64,000 bases of DNA from Burhinus oedicnemus (lineage: Eukaryota; Chordata; Aves; Charadriiformes; Burhinidae). The stretch's first letter is position 1. Each line of letters opens with the position of its first letter. Both the position numbers and the translations under genes were made by a program. The stretch is taken from contig VFFE01007633.1 in the NCBI GenBank assembly GCA_008921705.1, forward strand, positions 959,178 through 1,023,177, written 5' to 3'. The notes under the pieces were generated by a model. That model searched no databases, was not told where the DNA came from, and worked only from the letters and a program-made list of their open reading frames with translations. Below are positions 61,453-64,000 of this stretch, piece after piece.

Positions 61453-64000
61453 CATATGGAACGTCTGTTTGTGAAGAGGGGGGGGGCAAGGGGATGGGAG
61501 TGTTGCTGCAGCGCACTCCCTCCGGTGCTCCTGGGAGGAGGACTCTTCACAGACCTGAGGAAACAGTTTCAACACCATTAAAGGCTTTTGCAGATATTTA
61601 GTCCAGACTAACTCTATCCTAGTTTGGTGGACCAACTACTAATGAACAGTTGAACAGTAGTTTAATGTGGTTAGCGTCTGAAAATAGTTTGCATGCTTTA
61701 GGACTGCTCCAAAAGGCAAAGGACAGCTCCATAAGTGTGGATAATAGGGAGAATCACCTCAGAAGTGCGCTCGGGATGCAAACGAAAATGTTCACATGTA
61801 TAGTAAGTATCTTTTTCAAAACAAAGTGGTATTTAATCTTAATATAGCATAGAAGATAAAAAGTAGCTGAACTAATATATTTTTTAAATACCTGATTTCT
61901 TTTTCTACCATAGGCCTCCCAAGCCTAACAAAACTGGCTAGTGGACCTCACTGAAAAGAGGTATGAGATTTTCGATACATTTCAGATTGATATGCTTTAC
62001 CTTTACAGATTATTTAATAGAGGTTAAGAGAAGTCTTTCTGCTGTCTGCATTCTACACAACTATTCACAAGTCTTCTTGAAACTGTGTGCTTTGTGATCA
62101 GCTGCAATTAGACACATCAAGAAATTAATGTAATAAGTCTGTAATACCTTTCAAAGTATACAAGCATCCTTACAAGCATGTCTTAGATTCTAAAGTTATG
62201 GGGAGAATATTGAAATGTCATCCACTTACTTAGGTTTTTGGATTTTTTTTTTTATTTAAGTATTTCAGATCTTTTAAATTCAAACAATGGAAGCATAAAA
62301 CCAGTTCAAAAATATTCTAACTCATCATACCATATCTGCATATGTTTTTGCTTTCTGTGGGAAAGAAAAAGAATGGCAACCTTATTCTAAGAATGATAAA
62401 TTCATGAGTAGAACGTTATCTGTTCTTCATATGATACAATTTTTCACACACTTGCCCTTCATATGGCTGGGTAGAAACAGAATTACTTAATTAGAAAAAG
62501 AACGAAAATCCTCATGAAGAACTTGGAAGACTGGTATTCCTTGTTGTTCACCTTTGAAAAGATACATAATAATTTTGTATTTAAAAATGAAAGTGAAAAG
62601 AGCAGAATATGCCCATTAAACTTTCATGCAGTAATTTTCCTACACTAGGAAGTGTTTGGGGATGAGATGTCATACTGATTCCATCAAGTGATTTACACTG
62701 TGGCACAGGGAACTACTTAGGTACTGAGATGCTAAGTAGGACCCATATGGTATACAGGCCATGTACTGATTCTCTCGTAGAAATTACTTTCATCTCATTG
62801 AAAGAGTGGACGAAGTCTGCAATTTGGCTGCTTAAAAGCAAAACAACTAGACATTTCCACACTGTCTCATGTGGGCTTACCCTGAGGGTTCCCTGACAGC
62901 TTGGACTATCCCAGTTCCCTCTGCCAAATGTTGTGCCCTGATCATAGAAATCTTGTCTTTAGGCATTTTGGAGTGGACAGGTCATGTCTATGTGGCACTT
63001 CAGCTTGAATGGTCCATAGCATAACAACAATCCCATACTGCTTAACATCCCCAAAACCACAAGCCCCTATAAAATCATCCTTTAGCTTATCTGCACATCG
63101 CACTTCATTGTCATATGGGTAAGTAGACCTGCTTTCTTTCTATGGACTTCTATCCCTCAAATTCTTTAATGAAAAGGACTAGAAAACCCTTTCTGCCTCT
63201 CTAGTTAGCCCAGCTGGCAAGATAAAATGGAAACTCCTCCATAATCCTCCATAGATGCCAGATCAGGTCCCCAGCAGTGCTATTTCTTGACATCTGGCCT
63301 GACTGTTGCTAGCAAAGTTCTCTAAGCTTGCCAGAACTTGCTAAACAGAGTGGTACCTATGGAAGTGAAAATAGCAAACATATACACTCTCACTAGTACC
63401 TAGAGATGCCCAATACACTCCAGAGTTGTCCAGATCTGACCTCAGCAACATCTGCAGTCTAAGGTCAAATTTGTGTATCTGGATGAGTTGGACATACTCA
63501 TTCATTATCTCCTTGGGAAGAAGCTCTTACCACAATGCTATATAACTATTGTGTACACCAAGGACATATGGGCCCTATGGCCTGTGTCAGTGAGCAATGT
63601 CTTCTCAGTAGTCCACAACCTGGGCTGCAGATGAAAGGGTTCAAACAAGAATGAGCACGAGGAGTTGCAGGGCAAGTGCTGGTGGGGTCGGCAAGACATC
63701 TCACTGCAGCCGCTTCTCTGGCATGTGTTAATAGTTTACTCTGAATAATCATCAATTTTCCTACTGTGAAGATTTCTTGAAATCTTTTTTGAAGCTGCAA
63801 TTATACTACTTTTGAAGAGTTACCATATCTTTTGCAGAATGTTGCATTTATAGTGATGTTTTTACAGTATTTGTTTTTAGAACAGAAAACAAACAGCTTA
63901 ACTGATTAGGTGTTAAGAGTTCCCAAGTACGCTTTATTTGAAGTGATTAGGGCAGATCCTGCACTCACCTCTGTTTTCATTCATCCAGATTTGTACCTAG
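61453..64000. other. Single-copy DNA to the window end
   Basis: No exon or repeat family is recognised. From about 62840 to 63720 the sequence is less AT-rich than the DNA around it and could hold an old repeat or pseudogene piece; the minus-strand frame 63800-63546 (84 codons) has no domain I know. The end of the window does not coincide with a feature. Confidence 0.45.
61478..61498 (+). repeat. G-quadruplex-type motif beside LTR-C
   Basis: A run of nine G (61478-61486), then GGGG (61490-61493) and GGG (61496-61498) satisfies the four-tract G3 pattern with short loops. It lies 26 bp outside the LTR target duplication, in host DNA. Confidence 0.75.

Overview
The window reads as a stretch of bird nuclear genome. 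The evidence is five CR1 (chicken repeat 1) LINE fragments, several ending in the diagnostic CR1 3' octamer repeat (ATTCTATG), and four solo LTRs of avian endogenous-retrovirus type, in an AT-rich background with long single-copy stretches. LTRs of this kind (5-bp target-site duplications, TGTACTGGG or TGTGCTGG starts) are, as far as I know, typical of Neoaves; I cannot name the species. No tRNA, rRNA, CRISPR, operon or prokaryotic structure was seen.

I find no protein-coding exon that I can defend. The window is therefore a gene desert or the inside of a very large intron. Most open frames over 60 codons lie in CR1 or LTR sequence, are antisense to it, or look like chance.

Layout: 1-1.7 kb single-copy; 1.72-2.19 CR1-a (minus); 2.2-5.7 single-copy; 5.67-6.91 CR1-b (plus); 6.9-12.8 single-copy; 12.81-14.13 CR1-c, an old endonuclease/early-RT piece (plus); 14.1-19.1 single-copy; 19.08-19.49 a GC-rich island of unknown origin behind a C-tract; 19.5-23.7 single-copy; 23.69-27.72 a repeat cluster of solo LTR-A (plus), CR1-d (minus), LTR-B (minus) and an old amniote-type interspersed repeat; 27.7-30.9 single-copy; 30.91-32.19 CR1-e (plus); 32.2-34.7 single-copy; 34.73-35.46 solo LTR-D (plus); 35.5-40.4 single-copy; 40.41-41.96 a GC-rich block with possible decayed coding sequence; 42.0-60.9 AT-rich single-copy with several hairpins; 60.86-61.45 solo LTR-C (minus); 61.5-64.0 single-copy.

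The best supported observations are the four solo LTRs with recognisable 5-bp duplications (two perfect, two with one mismatch), a promoter-proximal block shared by all four although they belong to about three subfamilies, and a perfect 17-bp inverted repeat at 48070-48111. I did not find a convincing new biological system. The least explained segments are 40.4-42.0 kb and 19.1-19.5 kb, and both need a database search.
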